NCBI GenBank assembly: GCA_030696085.1
Contig: JAUYNL010000013.1
Location: 1 to 40,690, forward strand
DNA from: Luteolibacter sp.
GTDB taxonomy: Bacteria > Verrucomicrobiota > Verrucomicrobiia > Verrucomicrobiales > Akkermansiaceae
Direction: 5' to 3'
Length of the DNA stretch: 40,690 nt
Part shown: positions 30,113-38,858 of the stretch, in pieces
Numbering within the stretch: position 1 is the stretch's first letter
Layout of the letters: each line of letters opens with the position of its first letter
Position numbers and translations under genes: made by a program
Notes under the pieces: model-generated
Database searches by the model: none
What the model saw: only the letters and a program-made list of their open reading frames with translations
What the model was told of the DNA's origin: nothing

Positions 30113-32659
30113 ATGAAAACCAGCCGCTTGGCCGCTACGGCCAACTCGTGCGGAGATACGCATCGTCGTGCCTTCGTCGCCACATCCCGCCAAGGAAATC
30201 CCTGTTTCCTGCCGTTCGGGCCATCCCTGAAACATCTTGCCGCCGCCTTGTGCCTCGGGGCCTTCAGTTTCCAAGCTGCGGCGTCCAGCGTCAATCTGGC
30301 ATGGAATCCAAATCCGGAGTCCGATGTCACCGGCTACCGCCTGAGCTACGGCATCAGCCCGGGATTTTATGCCAACACCGTGGCAACCGGGGCCGTGACC
30401 ACCGCCACCGTCAACGATCTTGAAGAAGGGCGGACGTATTATTTCTCGGTGCGAGCCGTGAATGCGGCGGGCTCCCAAAGCGAGGCTTCCGATGAAATTT
30501 CCCATCTGGTTCCGGTGACCACGCCGACCACGCCTCCGCCTTCGGGGACGTTGATCCCATCGACTGGCTGGACGCTCAAATCGGTGAGCAGCCAGGAAAC
30601 CGAGGATGAGGACGGCAGGGCCGTCAATGCCTTCGACGGAAACCCGAACACCATCTGGCACAGCCGGTTTTTCTCATACAACGCCTTGCCGCCGCACGAC
30701 CTCCAGATCGATCTCGGAGTGTCGCAGGCGATTCAGGGCTTCCGTTATCTGCCGCGCCAGGATGAGTACAATCATGGCAACATCGGCCAATATGAATTTT
30801 ATGTGAGCGCAGATGCCACAAACTGGGGTACCGCGGTGGCCAGCGGCACCTTCCCCGATACGAAAACCGAAAAGGAGGTGCTCTTTGCCAGCAAGACCGG
30901 ACGCTATGTGAGGTTGAGGGCCTTGACCGACGCGCATGGCGGAAATGTTTGCAGCGTGGCTGAGTTGAGACTCATTCAGGGCACGGCCACCGACGTTCCG
31001 GTGAACCATGCCCCGGTCGCTTCTTCCCAATCGGCAAGCACCGCCGCCGACAAGGCCGTGGGCATCGTACTTTCCGCCAGCGATGAGGAAGGCGATTCGC
31101 TCACCTACAGCATCGTTGCCAGCCCGTCCAAGGGAACACTCGGCGGCAGTGCGCCGAATCTCACCTACACGCCCAATGCGGATGCCAGCGGCACGGATTC
31201 CTTCAGTTTCCGGGTAAACGACGGCACGGTGAATTCCAACACGGCCACGGTATCCATCACCCTTACCGCAGTCGCCAACGAGGCGCCGGTGGCCGCCGCC
31301 CAAACCGTGAGCACTCTCGAGGACAAGGCGCTGGGCATCGTGCTTTCCGCCAGCGACAAAAATGGCGACCCGCTCAGCTACAGCATTGTCGCCAATCCGG
31401 CCAAGGGATCCCTCAGCGGCAGCGCGCCGAACCTTACCTACACGCCGAAGACTGATTTGAACGGATCGGATTCCTTCACCTTCCGGGTCAACGATGGCAA
31501 GGCGAACTCCAATACCGCCACGGTCACAATCAGCATCACGCCCGTCAACGACGCACCCGTCGCCCTCGCGCAATCAATATCCACCGCCGCCGACAAGGCA
31601 GTGGGCATCGTGCTTTCCGCCAGCGATGCGGATGGCAACGCACTCACCTACAGCATCGTCTCCAGTCCTGCCAGGGGGACGCTCGGCGGCAGTGCGCCGA
31701 ATCTCACCTACACGCCCAATGCGGGTGCCAGCGGCACGGATTCCCTCAGTTTCCGGGCGAATGACGGCACGGTGAATTCCAACACCGCCACGGTATCCAT
31801 CACCCTGACCAGCCCCGAGCCGACAAACAAACCGCCGGTATTTCTGTCAAATCCCGTCAGCCGCAGCGCCGGCCGGATCGAGCTGGCCTATAGCGGTCAA
31901 TCCCTGGCGGAAAGCGCCATCGACCCCGATGGTGATGCGCCCGCCTACACGAAGGTTTCGGGGCCGGCCTGGCTGTCGATCACGGCGGCGGGTGAGCTAT
32001 CCGGCACTCCCACTGCGGAAAACACGGGCTTGAACACATTCAAGATTCGCGCCACGGACCCTGAGGGGGCATTTGCCGAGGCAAGCCTTCAAATCGACGT
32101 GCAATCCGAAGATTTGGCCCTGCCATGGAATGCGGGACGCATCGGTGCGCCGCACGAGCAATCCATCGCATCCGGAGATTCCAGTGCGCTCCGGATCAAG
32201 AGCTCGGGATTGCTTGCGGGATCGGCGGACTGCGGTCTCCTCGCCTGGCAAACGCTGAATGGTAATGGCTCGATTACGACCCGGATCCGCACGCTTGAGA
32301 ATGCCGTTGGCACTTCACGATTCGGCCTTACGATCCGCGATTCGCTGGCACCGAACTCGAAACACGCCTTCATCGGTATGGATGGGAATGGCTACCTGAA
32401 CTGGGCCGCCAGGGCCAGCACGTCCGGCAAAACCGCCTTCTCCGTCGGTCGCAAAAAAATGCCACTGAATCTCTGGTTGCGCCTTGTCCGCTCGAAAAAC
32501 ACGATTTTGGCATACACCAGCCTCAACGGTTCCAGGTGGAGCCAGGTGGGCAAGACCACTCTCTACGCCGGCTCCTCCTGCTACATCGGGCTTTCCGTCC
32601 ATGGCGGGGCGGACAACCTCAGCACTGCGGTGTTTGAAAATGTGAAGGTCAATCCATAA
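30113..32659 (+). CDS. large secreted protein: fibronectin III, F5/8 type C and cadherin-like repeats
   Basis: The 848-residue product begins with a long signal sequence (hydrophobic LAAALCLGAFSFQAAAS, cleavage near residue 61). Then come a fibronectin type III domain (about 62-140), a discoidin/F5/8 type C carbohydrate-binding domain (about 150-290, with AVNAFDGNPNTIWHS and DLQIDLG), and three tandem cadherin-like or Ig-like repeats of 90-91 residues (298-568). A putative Ig domain of the He_PIG type (about 575-665, PAWLSITAAGELSGTPT) and a C-terminal jelly-roll-like domain (670-848) follow. No catalytic domain, cell-wall anchor or PEP-CTERM signal is visible. It is a candidate adhesin or polysaccharide-binding protein. 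The ATG at 30113 puts the signal peptide closer to the start than the open frame beginning at 30014. Confidence 0.85.
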   Translation: MKTSRLAATANSCGDTHRRAFVATSRQGNPCFLPFGPSLKHLAAALCLGAFSFQAAASSVNLAWNPNPESDVTGYRLSYGISPGFYANTVATGAVTTATVNDLEEGRTYYFSVRAVNAAGSQSEASDEISHLVPVTTPTTPPPSGTLIPSTGWTLKSVSSQETEDEDGRAVNAFDGNPNTIWHSRFFSYNALPPHDLQIDLGVSQAIQGFRYLPRQDEYNHGNIGQYEFYVSADATNWGTAVASGTFPDTKTEKEVLFASKTGRYVRLRALTDAHGGNVCSVAELRLIQGTATDVPVNHAPVASSQSASTAADKAVGIVLSASDEEGDSLTYSIVASPSKGTLGGSAPNLTYTPNADASGTDSFSFRVNDGTVNSNTATVSITLTAVANEAPVAAAQTVSTLEDKALGIVLSASDKNGDPLSYSIVANPAKGSLSGSAPNLTYTPKTDLNGSDSFTFRVNDGKANSNTATVTISITPVNDAPVALAQSISTAADKAVGIVLSASDADGNALTYSIVSSPARGTLGGSAPNLTYTPNAGASGTDSLSFRANDGTVNSNTATVSITLTSPEPTNKPPVFLSNPVSRSAGRIELAYSGQSLAESAIDPDGDAPAYTKVSGPAWLSITAAGELSGTPTAENTGLNTFKIRATDPEGAFAEASLQIDVQSEDLALPWNAGRIGAPHEQSIASGDSSALRIKSSGLLAGSADCGLLAWQTLNGNGSITTRIRTLENAVGTSRFGLTIRDSLAPNSKHAFIGMDGNGYLNWAARASTSGKTAFSVGRKKMPLNLWLRLVRSKNTILAYTSLNGSRWSQVGKTTLYAGSSCYIGLSVHGGADNLSTAVFENVKVNP
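31004..31810 (+). repeat. three tandem 270-273-bp repeats within the secreted protein gene
   Basis: The repeats start at about 31004, 31277 and 31547, each opening with an N-x-APVA motif and closing with NSNTATVSIT or a close variant. Copies 1 and 3 are nearly identical over long DNA stretches (for example GGCAGTGCGCCGAATCTCAC occurs in both), whereas copy 2 has diverged more. This suggests recent duplication or gene conversion of alternate copies. Confidence 0.85.
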
Positions 32660-32829
32660 GCTTTCGTTGCTGCTGCTGCCATGGCCGCGCGGTGAAGGGC
32701 ATGCCTTTTGTCGCGCGGCTCCTTGTTTGAAGCGGAGACGTCCCGATACTGGCGGAAATAGCGCTTTTCACCCCGCCTGCCACCGCCGGGCTTGTCAAAA
32801 CCGGGGCCTTGGCGAAACTGCGGGCGCTC

Positions 32830-34329
32830 ATGCATTTTCTCGGTATCGAAATCAGCCATGGTGGTACCCGTGCGGTGGCGCTGGATCTCGAATCCACCGT
32901 GATCCACGCGGAAGCCTGGGTGCCGCATGACTGGATCGAAGGCCTGCCCGCAGGCTATCGTGAACAAAATCCCGCACAATGGATCGATGCCGTGGACCGC
33001 GCCGTGCGCCAGTGCCTCCAGGCCCTCGGCAATCAAAACGAGAGCATTGCCGGCATCGGCGTGGCCGGTCCGCAGCGCGGGCTCGTCCTGCTGGATGAAT
33101 CCAACCGCATCATCCGTCCCGCGAAGCTCGCGGGCGATGTTTCGGTGAAACGCCAGGCCGACGAGATCGCCCGGGCTTTCGGCGGCACCCCGGGACTCAT
33201 CGAGCTCGCGGGCCAGGCCCCCGGAGTGGAATCCGCCGCCGCCGAATGCCTTTGGCTCAAGCAGCACGAGCCCTATCATTTCCAGCGCGCCACGAGTTTC
33301 CTCACGGCCCAGGATTTCATCGCCTACTGGCTCACCGGCGAACGCGCGACCGAGCCCGGCAGCGCTTCCGCCACCGGCCTGCTCGACATACGCAGCCGCA
33401 ATTGGTCGGGCGAGTTGCTCGATTTCATCGATCCCGGGCTGGCCTCAAGGCTGCCGCCGGTGCTGCCATCGGATCGACCGCGTGGCATGCTGCGTCCGGC
33501 GCTCGCCCGCGAGTGGGGACTGGCCGGCCATGTGCAGGTCGGGGCCGGCGGAGCCTCTCCGATGCTCGCCGCGCTGGCCGCCGGCTGTGTGGCGGATGGC
33601 AGCGTGGCGGTGGAACTCGGTCACTCGGGAATCGTCACCGGCGTGGGAGTCGCACCGGTCATCGATTATCGCGGCGAAATCACCTCATTGTGCAGCGCCA
33701 CCGGCTCCTGGCTGGGACTCGCCGGCACCGCCAATGCCGCCGTCGCACCCGAAGTGCTGCGCCGCCACTACGGCTGGTCCGGCGAGGCATTCGAGGCCAT
33801 GGTCGCCAGCGTATCACCCGGCGCGGACGGCTTGCTGATGCTGCCCTATTTCACCGGCGAATCGGTGCCACGCCTGCCGGAAGGCACCGGCGTGCTGCAC
33901 GGCATCACTCCGGAAAATTTCACGCCCGCCCACATGGCCCGCGCCGCAGCGGAAGGAGTGGCGCTGGGCCTCGGCTACGCCATGAGCCGCCTGCGCGAGC
34001 TCGGATTCGAGCCGCCGGAGATCCGCTTGTTAGGCCAGGGGGCCGCCAGCCCGGTGACGCGCCAGCTCATGGCGGATGTGCTGGGCGCGCCTGTGGTCAC
34101 GGTCTCCAGCCGCCAGGGAGCCGCCGTGGGAGCCGCGATGCAGGCGGCGGTGGCGTTTTTCCATGAGTGCGGCGAGTCACTCGGGTTTGAGGAAATTACA
34201 AGTTATCTGGTGGCCGGTGATGCCGGATCCCGCTGCGAACCGGATCCGCAGAACCACGCGCTCTATCAGGAATTGATGTCCCGCCAGCAATACCTCGTCG
34301 ATACCCTCCATCCCGCCGGTTTCCTGTGA
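32830..34329 (+). CDS. FGGY-family carbohydrate kinase homologue, xylulokinase-like, active-site residues altered
   Basis: The 499-residue protein has the two-domain FGGY fold and aligns with xylulokinase along its whole length (GIEISHGGTRAVALD, GVAGPQRGLVLLDESNRIIRP, YWLTGERATEPGSASATGLLDI, VQVGAGGASPMLAALAAG, VELGHSGIVTG, LLGQGAASPVTRQLMADVLG). Several active-site positions differ from E. coli XylB: Asp6 is Glu, MHG reads QRG, and WND reads AGD. The catalytic Asp of the AGGGDN motif is Ser (about residue 243), and SDAAGT reads GSASAT. It may be an inactive or repurposed kinase. The ATG at 32830 suits the fold; a TTG at 32809 is possible. A DUF374 gene follows after 22 bp. Confidence 0.85.
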   Translation: MHFLGIEISHGGTRAVALDLESTVIHAEAWVPHDWIEGLPAGYREQNPAQWIDAVDRAVRQCLQALGNQNESIAGIGVAGPQRGLVLLDESNRIIRPAKLAGDVSVKRQADEIARAFGGTPGLIELAGQAPGVESAAAECLWLKQHEPYHFQRATSFLTAQDFIAYWLTGERATEPGSASATGLLDIRSRNWSGELLDFIDPGLASRLPPVLPSDRPRGMLRPALAREWGLAGHVQVGAGGASPMLAALAAGCVADGSVAVELGHSGIVTGVGVAPVIDYRGEITSLCSATGSWLGLAGTANAAVAPEVLRRHYGWSGEAFEAMVASVSPGADGLLMLPYFTGESVPRLPEGTGVLHGITPENFTPAHMARAAAEGVALGLGYAMSRLRELGFEPPEIRLLGQGAASPVTRQLMADVLGAPVVTVSSRQGAAVGAAMQAAVAFFHECGESLGFEEITSYLVAGDAGSRCEPDPQNHALYQELMSRQQYLVDTLHPAGFL

Positions 34330-34351
34330 TGTTCCTTGTCTCCCGTTCCCG

Positions 34352-35023
34352 ATGAGTTCGAAAAAAACCAGCGAGATCCGCAGCGACCGCAAGTCCGCCC
34401 TGCTCGGAACCCTCGCGGGCTGGACGATCAGGCTGCTGGCGCTCACGCTCCGCACGAGCATACGGGATCTGAGCGGCATTGGCGCTCCGGACTCCGGCAT
34501 GCCACCCGTCATCTACATCCTCTGGCACAACCGCTTTTTCGCCGCGCCTCCCGCCTGGCAGAAACTCTGCGGCCCCGTACGAAAAGCCGTGGCTCTCACC
34601 AGCGCCAGCCACGATGGCGACATGGTCGCGCACGCCATGGCCGTCTTCGGCGTCGGCTCTGTCCGCGGATCATCCTCGCGCCGCGGCGTGGCGGCTCTCG
34701 TTGGTCTGAAACGCGCCTTGCAGGAAGGTCTCGACATCTGCGTCACGCCCGATGGCCCGCGCGGCCCGCGCTACAAGATCCAGCCCGGCATCGTCAAACT
34801 CGCCGAATCCACCGGCGCGCCGATCATTCCCATCCATGTCCGCTTTTCCTCCGCATGGCGCCTGAAAACCTGGGACCGTTTTGTCATCCCAAAGCCCTTC
34901 AGCCGCGTGGAGGTGACCTTCGCGCAAGCCATCCGCCTCACCCGCGGCATGGACGCCGAATCGTTTGAAAACGAACGCCTGAAACTCGAATCCCTGCTCG
35001 TCAGCGGCACCGACGACGCCTGA
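34352..35023 (+). CDS. DUF374 lysophospholipid-acyltransferase-like protein
   Basis: The 223-residue protein shows the DUF374 signature: [10 protein letters not shown] near residue 57, [18 protein letters not shown] with [16 protein letters not shown], then [21 protein letters not shown] and APIIPIHV. The family is related to LpxL-type acyltransferases and is thought to act on membrane lipids such as lipid A precursors; the His-Asn-Arg and DGPRGP motifs mark the active-site region. A hydrophobic N-terminal stretch (residues 17-35) can tether it to the inner membrane. It starts 22 bp behind the FGGY gene and is probably in one transcript with it and perhaps with folD, 44 bp on. Confidence 0.87.
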   Translation: MSSKKTSEIRSDRKSALLGTLAGWTIRLLALTLRTSIRDLSGIGAPDSGMPPVIYILWHNRFFAAPPAWQKLCGPVRKAVALTSASHDGDMVAHAMAVFGVGSVRGSSSRRGVAALVGLKRALQEGLDICVTPDGPRGPRYKIQPGIVKLAESTGAPIIPIHVRFSSAWRLKTWDRFVIPKPFSRVEVTFAQAIRLTRGMDAESFENERLKLESLLVSGTDDA

Positions 35024-35027
35024 GATC

Positions 35028-35067
35028 ATTCAAAATCCAACATCCAACATCCAAAATTCAAAATCCA
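35028..35067. repeat. short tandem/inverted repeat cluster before folD
   Basis: The whole gap before folD is made of short units: ATTCAAAATCCA occurs at 35028-35039 and 35056-35067, with ACATCCA twice between them. The last unit abuts the folD ATG. A related ATTCAAATATTGAAATCC occurs near 1144-1161. Such pieces recur between genes in this window. Confidence 0.7.
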
Positions 35068-35946
35068 ATGACCACACCCCGCATTCTCGATGGAAAATCC
35101 GTGGCCGCCGCCGTGCTCGACGAGTGCCGCGCCGAAACCGCCGGGCTCAAGCAACTAGGCATCACTCCCGGACTCGCCGTGGTGCTTGTCGGTGAGGATC
35201 CCGCCTCCAAGGTTTATGTCGCTTCCAAAGCCCGCACCTGCGCCGAGCTCGGATTCCACTCGCTCAAGATCGAGCTCTCCGCGGATACCAGCCAGGAGGA
35301 ACTGCTCCAGGTTGTGCGCGATCTCAATGCGGATCCCGCCATCCACGGCATCCTCGTGCAATCGCCGCCGCCGAAACACATCGACGAGGAGGCCGTCATC
35401 CGCGCCATCGATCCTCGCAAGGATGTGGATGGATTCCACCCGGAAAACGTCGCCAAACTCGTGTTGGAAGATCCCACCGGCTTCGTGCCATGCACCCCCG
35501 CCGGCTGCATGAAGCTGCTAGAAGTGTCGGGCATCGACACCAGCGGCGCGGAAGCCGTGGTCATCGGCCGCAGCATGATCGTCGGCAAGCCAATGGCGCT
35601 GTTGTTGGTTTCCAGGAAATCCAACGCCACCGTCACCATCGCCCACTCCCGTTCCAAAGACCTAGCCGCCATCTGCCGCCGCGCGGACATTCTCATCGCC
35701 GCCGTCGGCCGCCCGGAAATGGTTAGGGCGGACTGGGTGAAACCCGGGGCCGTGGTCATCGATGTGGGCATCAACCGTGTCGGGGATGCCACGAAAAAAT
35801 CCGGCTACCGCCTCACCGGCGATGTCGCCTATCAGGAAGTCGCGCCGCGTTGCGCCGCCATCACACCCGTGCCCGGCGGCGTCGGTCCCATGACCATCGC
35901 CATGTTGATGAAGAACACACTCCAGGCCGCGCGGCAATTGGCGTGA
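35068..35946 (+). CDS. folD: methylenetetrahydrofolate dehydrogenase/cyclohydrolase
   Basis: FolD oxidises 5,10-methylene-THF to methenyl-THF with NADP+ and hydrolyses it to 10-formyl-THF. The 292-residue protein has the usual length, with the catalytic lysine in [13 protein letters not shown] (near residue 53-57), [15 protein letters not shown] (the usual text is GILVQLPLP), [23 protein letters not shown], the NADP-binding [17 protein letters not shown] and the end signature [16 protein letters not shown]. The gene closes the FGGY-DUF374-folD run. Confidence 0.95.
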   Translation: MTTPRILDGKSVAAAVLDECRAETAGLKQLGITPGLAVVLVGEDPASKVYVASKARTCAELGFHSLKIELSADTSQEELLQVVRDLNADPAIHGILVQSPPPKHIDEEAVIRAIDPRKDVDGFHPENVAKLVLEDPTGFVPCTPAGCMKLLEVSGIDTSGAEAVVIGRSMIVGKPMALLLVSRKSNATVTIAHSRSKDLAAICRRADILIAAVGRPEMVRADWVKPGAVVIDVGINRVGDATKKSGYRLTGDVAYQEVAPRCAAITPVPGGVGPMTIAMLMKNTLQAARQLA

Positions 35947-36253
35947 AACCCCTCCATGATCGGGCCGCCGTGCGCATCGTCGAGTCCCGCGCGATGACCG
36001 GACAGGGTGGTTTTCCCGTTCCTTGCGCTGGCTTTTGCGCTCGCTCGACCATCTCCGGTTTCTGTCCGGCTTCAAACATCCGCTGCAGCAATGTCACCGG
36101 ATGCGGCGTCCCGCAACCTGCGGTTCCGACATGACCCATTCCTCGCCACAAATCGCCGGCATTGCGGAAGCAAGTCCAGTCCCACTCGCCGGAACCCCTC
36201 GAACGGATGTTTCGAGGAATTCCATATCTGATTTTCATGCGCCCGGTTCCTCT
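35947..36253. other. 307-bp gap without a recognisable gene
   Basis: Between folD and the end of the DUF6515-type gene I find no convincing gene, RNA or repeat. A minus-strand frame over 35861-36238 is open but overlaps folD and has no recognisable motif, although its middle (from CGTPHPVTLLQRMF) is not random-looking. No clear terminator follows folD. Confidence 0.35.
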
Positions 36254-36865
36254 TCAGTAGGGACTGCTGACAATGATGTAACTTTCGCCCTGGCGGCGGT
36301 AATACCGATCCCCGGACTGATAGTATTTTTCCCCACGATGGTTCACTTCTCGATAGCCGTTAGGAAGACGGGTGATGACTTCATTGCCTTCATACTGCTG
36401 GTCATGACGGTTGGATGACTGCCGAAAGTCCCGGCTCGGCTGCTGGCTCCGGTGGCGGCGACCATAGTCGTCATAGTAACGGCTGCTGCGGGGCGCATCG
36501 ACAACCACATAGCCGCCGGAACCCTGGCGATAGTAATAACCGTCGTGATAATAGTAGGTGCTGCCCGAGATGGTTTCGCTGCGGTAGCCTCCCGGAAGAG
36601 AATTAACCCTGTATCCCGGCCGGTAGGTGGTGACGGTCGCGGAATCGCCGCCGTATGAATCATAGGGGACCACGCAGGATGAAAGTCCCATGCAGAGGGC
36701 CACGCCTGTAAGAATCCACATCGGCCTGAAGAATCCATGCGATTTGCCGGAGGCAAATCCGCTTTCGCTGCTGGCGTGTCCCGCCTCATCGGCGCAAGAA
36801 ATGTGCGACTCCTGGTGGGGATTGGTTGTTTTGATATCCCGTAGGTTATTGTTTTTGAATTTCAT
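36254..36865 (-). CDS. DUF6515-type putative lipoprotein with two Tyr-rich repeats
   Basis: The 203-residue protein has a membrane-targeting stretch WILTGVALCMGLSSC ending in a lipobox (LSSC), then a Tyr/Arg/Ser-rich body. Two related units can be aligned: LPGGYRSETISGSTYYYHDG with YYRQGSGGYVVVDAP, and LPNGYREVNHRGEKYY with YYRRQGESYIIVSSPY at the C-terminus. This L-P-x-G-Y-R..YY..YYR pattern belongs to the DUF6515 type found in envelope proteins. About 65 residues precede the lipobox from the ATG at 36865, long for a lipoprotein, so translation could start at the ATG at 36720 instead. The gene is divergent from the histidine kinase. Confidence 0.7.
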   Translation of the reverse strand: MKFKNNNLRDIKTTNPHQESHISCADEAGHASSESGFASGKSHGFFRPMWILTGVALCMGLSSCVVPYDSYGGDSATVTTYRPGYRVNSLPGGYRSETISGSTYYYHDGYYYRQGSGGYVVVDAPRSSRYYDDYGRRHRSQQPSRDFRQSSNRHDQQYEGNEVITRLPNGYREVNHRGEKYYQSGDRYYRRQGESYIIVSSPY

Positions 36866-37105
36866 GACGGCTTGTTTCCTTTTTGGGTTGATGGTCATCA
36901 TCCAACAGTGGCGGATGCGATATGTAAGCCCCCCATGGCGGGGTTTTCCATGGGGTGAAACCCTACGGTTTCAGCATGCGCGGGAATTCAGGTCAAAAAA
37001 TTGGGTTGCGACCGGGACTCAGGTCGAACATCCTGCAGCCTGTGGCGAGAGAGGAATTTCGAATGCCCGCGTCAGGACAGCTTCGAAGATCCGGTTGAAA
37101 AACGC
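36866..37105. promoter_or_regulatory. divergent promoter of lipoprotein and kinase with shared 14-nt motif
   Basis: Two elements stand out. CCCCATGG at 36931-36938 and CCATGGGG at 36948-36955 form a perfect eight-base inverted repeat with a nine-base spacer. The motif GGGTGAAACCCTAC lies at 36953-36966, overlapping the right arm; the identical sequence occurs on the other strand at 39555-39568. GAAACC-CTAC-GGTTTC at 36957-36972 is also a hairpin. No -35/-10 pair can be named with confidence. Confidence 0.45.
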
Positions 37106-38788
37106 ATGAAAAAAAATCCACCACCGGTCCGGCGAGTACGGAAGCCCCATACAGCGGTTCTCGAAAAAGGACGCGCATCGCAAGCGCCGATTTCACCGGA
37201 ATCCGAACTTGATGTCCATCAAATCGAGCTGGAGATACAGAATACCGAACTCCGCCTGGCACTCGATGATGCGGAAGTCCTGCTTGATAAATACACTGAA
37301 CTCTACGATTTCGCACCGGTCGGCTACTTCACCCTCGCGACCGACGGCACCATACGGCTCGCGAATCTAACCGGTTCCGCCATGCTCGGCATCGGACGCG
37401 CGAATCTGATCGGCCGCTCCTTCGGCATGCTCGTGGCCCATGGGCAGTGCGCCGGGTTCAAGGCCTTTCTGAAGCAGGTTTTCGCGGCTGAAACCAAACA
37501 ATCCGGGGAGTTCGATCTGGCAGACGCGAACCTTGCGACCCGTGTCGTCATGATCGAAGCCCGTCGCGCACCCAACGGACTGGAGTGCAGCGCCATGATT
37601 CTGGACATCACCGCGCGCCGACAGGCCCTGGAGCGGATGCGCGTCTCGGAAATCCGCTACCGCCGCCTTTTTGAAGCGGCGCATGACGGCGTCCTCCTCA
37701 TCGATCCTGATACCCGGAAGATCATCGACGCCAATCCCTTCATGACCCGCCTGCTCGGCTATCCGCGCGATCAGTTAATCGGCAAGGAACTGTTTGAAAT
37801 CGGACTGCTCAAGGATGAGGCGACGAGCCGGCAAATGTTCCGCAAGCTGAAAAGAAGCCACGAGGTCCGCTATGAGGACCTGCCGCTGGAAAGCCAGGCG
37901 GGACGCCGCCAGGAAGTCGAGGTGGTCGCCAACCTCTATCATGAGGACGGCCAGCCCGTGATCCAGTGCAACATCCGCGATATCACCGTGCGTAAGCTGG
38001 CCGAGGACATGTCGCTCAGGAATGTGAAATTGAATCTGGAAATCGCCCGCAGAAAGGTCGTCGAGGAGGACCTGCGGGCGAACCGCAGGGAGCAAAGCCG
38101 TCTCCTGAGGCAATCGCGGGTGCAACAGAAACACCTGCGTGACCTCTCCCACGCGATCCTGCACGCCCAGGAGGAGGAGCGGAAGCGTATCAGCCGCGAG
38201 TTGCATGATGTCATCGCCCAGTCCCTGGTGGGCATCAATGTCCATCTGGCGCTGCTGGCCCAGGGAAACGTCGCATCTCCGGAAACCCTGCGGCAGCAGA
38301 TTTCCAAAACGCAACGGCTCGTCGAGAAGGCGGTGGAGATCGTGCATGTCTTCGCCCGCGAATTGCGCCCGACCATGCTTGATGATCTGGGGCTGATTCC
38401 GGCGCTCCAGGCATACCTGAAGCAATTCATGGAAGACACCGGAATCAGGGTTGGTCTGAAGGCGTCCGCGAAGATCGACCAATCGGCAACCAGGGTGCGC
38501 ACGGTGCTCTACCGCATCGCCCAGGAAGCGCTCACCAATGTGGCCCGCCATGCCAAGGCCAGCCGTGCCGAAGTCCGCATCGAGTGTCTGGAAGACGTCA
38601 TCCACATGACCATCCAGGACGACGGCCAGGGTTTCCAGGTCAGCGGGAAAGCGGGCTCGAAGAAGAAAAACCGGCTGGGCCTGATCGGCATGAAGGAACG
38701 TGCGGAGATGATTGGCGGCACCTTCCAAGTGGACTCCGCGCCCGGCGGCCCCACCGTGATCCAGGTGGAGATTCCCTCCGTCAGTTGA
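37106..38788 (+). CDS. PAS-domain sensor histidine kinase, HisKA_3 (NarX/DegS-like) type, orphan
   Basis: The 560-residue protein has a basic N-terminus, a first PAS domain (about 70-185, with YDFAPVGYFTLATDGTIRLAN), a second PAS (about 195-310, FEAAHDGVLLIDPDTRKIIDAN), a long helix (about 310-360), and the HisKA_3 dimerisation part EEERKRISRELHDVIAQSL with the phospho-acceptor near His367. The ATPase domain (about 470-558) shows NVARHAKAS, DDGQGF and GLIGMKERAEMIGG. No membrane segment is visible, so sensing should be cytoplasmic. Kinases of this type normally partner a LuxR/NarL-type regulator; none lies in the window. The ATG at 37106 (MKKNPPPVRR) is preferred to 37001, whose extra 35 residues look non-coding. 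A strong terminator follows. Confidence 0.9.
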   Translation: MKKNPPPVRRVRKPHTAVLEKGRASQAPISPESELDVHQIELEIQNTELRLALDDAEVLLDKYTELYDFAPVGYFTLATDGTIRLANLTGSAMLGIGRANLIGRSFGMLVAHGQCAGFKAFLKQVFAAETKQSGEFDLADANLATRVVMIEARRAPNGLECSAMILDITARRQALERMRVSEIRYRRLFEAAHDGVLLIDPDTRKIIDANPFMTRLLGYPRDQLIGKELFEIGLLKDEATSRQMFRKLKRSHEVRYEDLPLESQAGRRQEVEVVANLYHEDGQPVIQCNIRDITVRKLAEDMSLRNVKLNLEIARRKVVEEDLRANRREQSRLLRQSRVQQKHLRDLSHAILHAQEEERKRISRELHDVIAQSLVGINVHLALLAQGNVASPETLRQQISKTQRLVEKAVEIVHVFARELRPTMLDDLGLIPALQAYLKQFMEDTGIRVGLKASAKIDQSATRVRTVLYRIAQEALTNVARHAKASRAEVRIECLEDVIHMTIQDDGQGFQVSGKAGSKKKNRLGLIGMKERAEMIGGTFQVDSAPGGPTVIQVEIPSVS

Positions 38789-38803
38789 TGATGAATACAA
38801 CAA

Positions 38804-38840
38804 GACGCCTGCGGCGAACCGCAGGCGTCAGAGCTTTTTT
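38804..38840 (+). terminator. strong intrinsic terminator behind the histidine kinase
   Basis: GACGCCTGCGG at 38804-38814 pairs perfectly with CCGCAGGCGTC at 38819-38829 around the tetraloop CGAA. The tail is AGAGC then TTTTTT. It lies 16 bases after the kinase stop and 18 bases before the stop of the convergent fasciclin gene. Confidence 0.87.
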
Positions 38841-38858
38841 CAGGAACAATGGCGGGGC

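Noticed and set aside
32660-32862. Minus-strand basic frame (GFDKPGGGRRGEKRYFR..) resembling a small RNA-binding or bS18-like protein
   Set aside because: It overlaps the 3' end of the secreted-protein gene and the kinase start, has no matching core motif, and lacks a plausible stop and start context.
35861-36238. Minus-strand 125-codon frame after folD
   Set aside because: It overlaps the folD 3' end antisense and no family pattern is recognisable.
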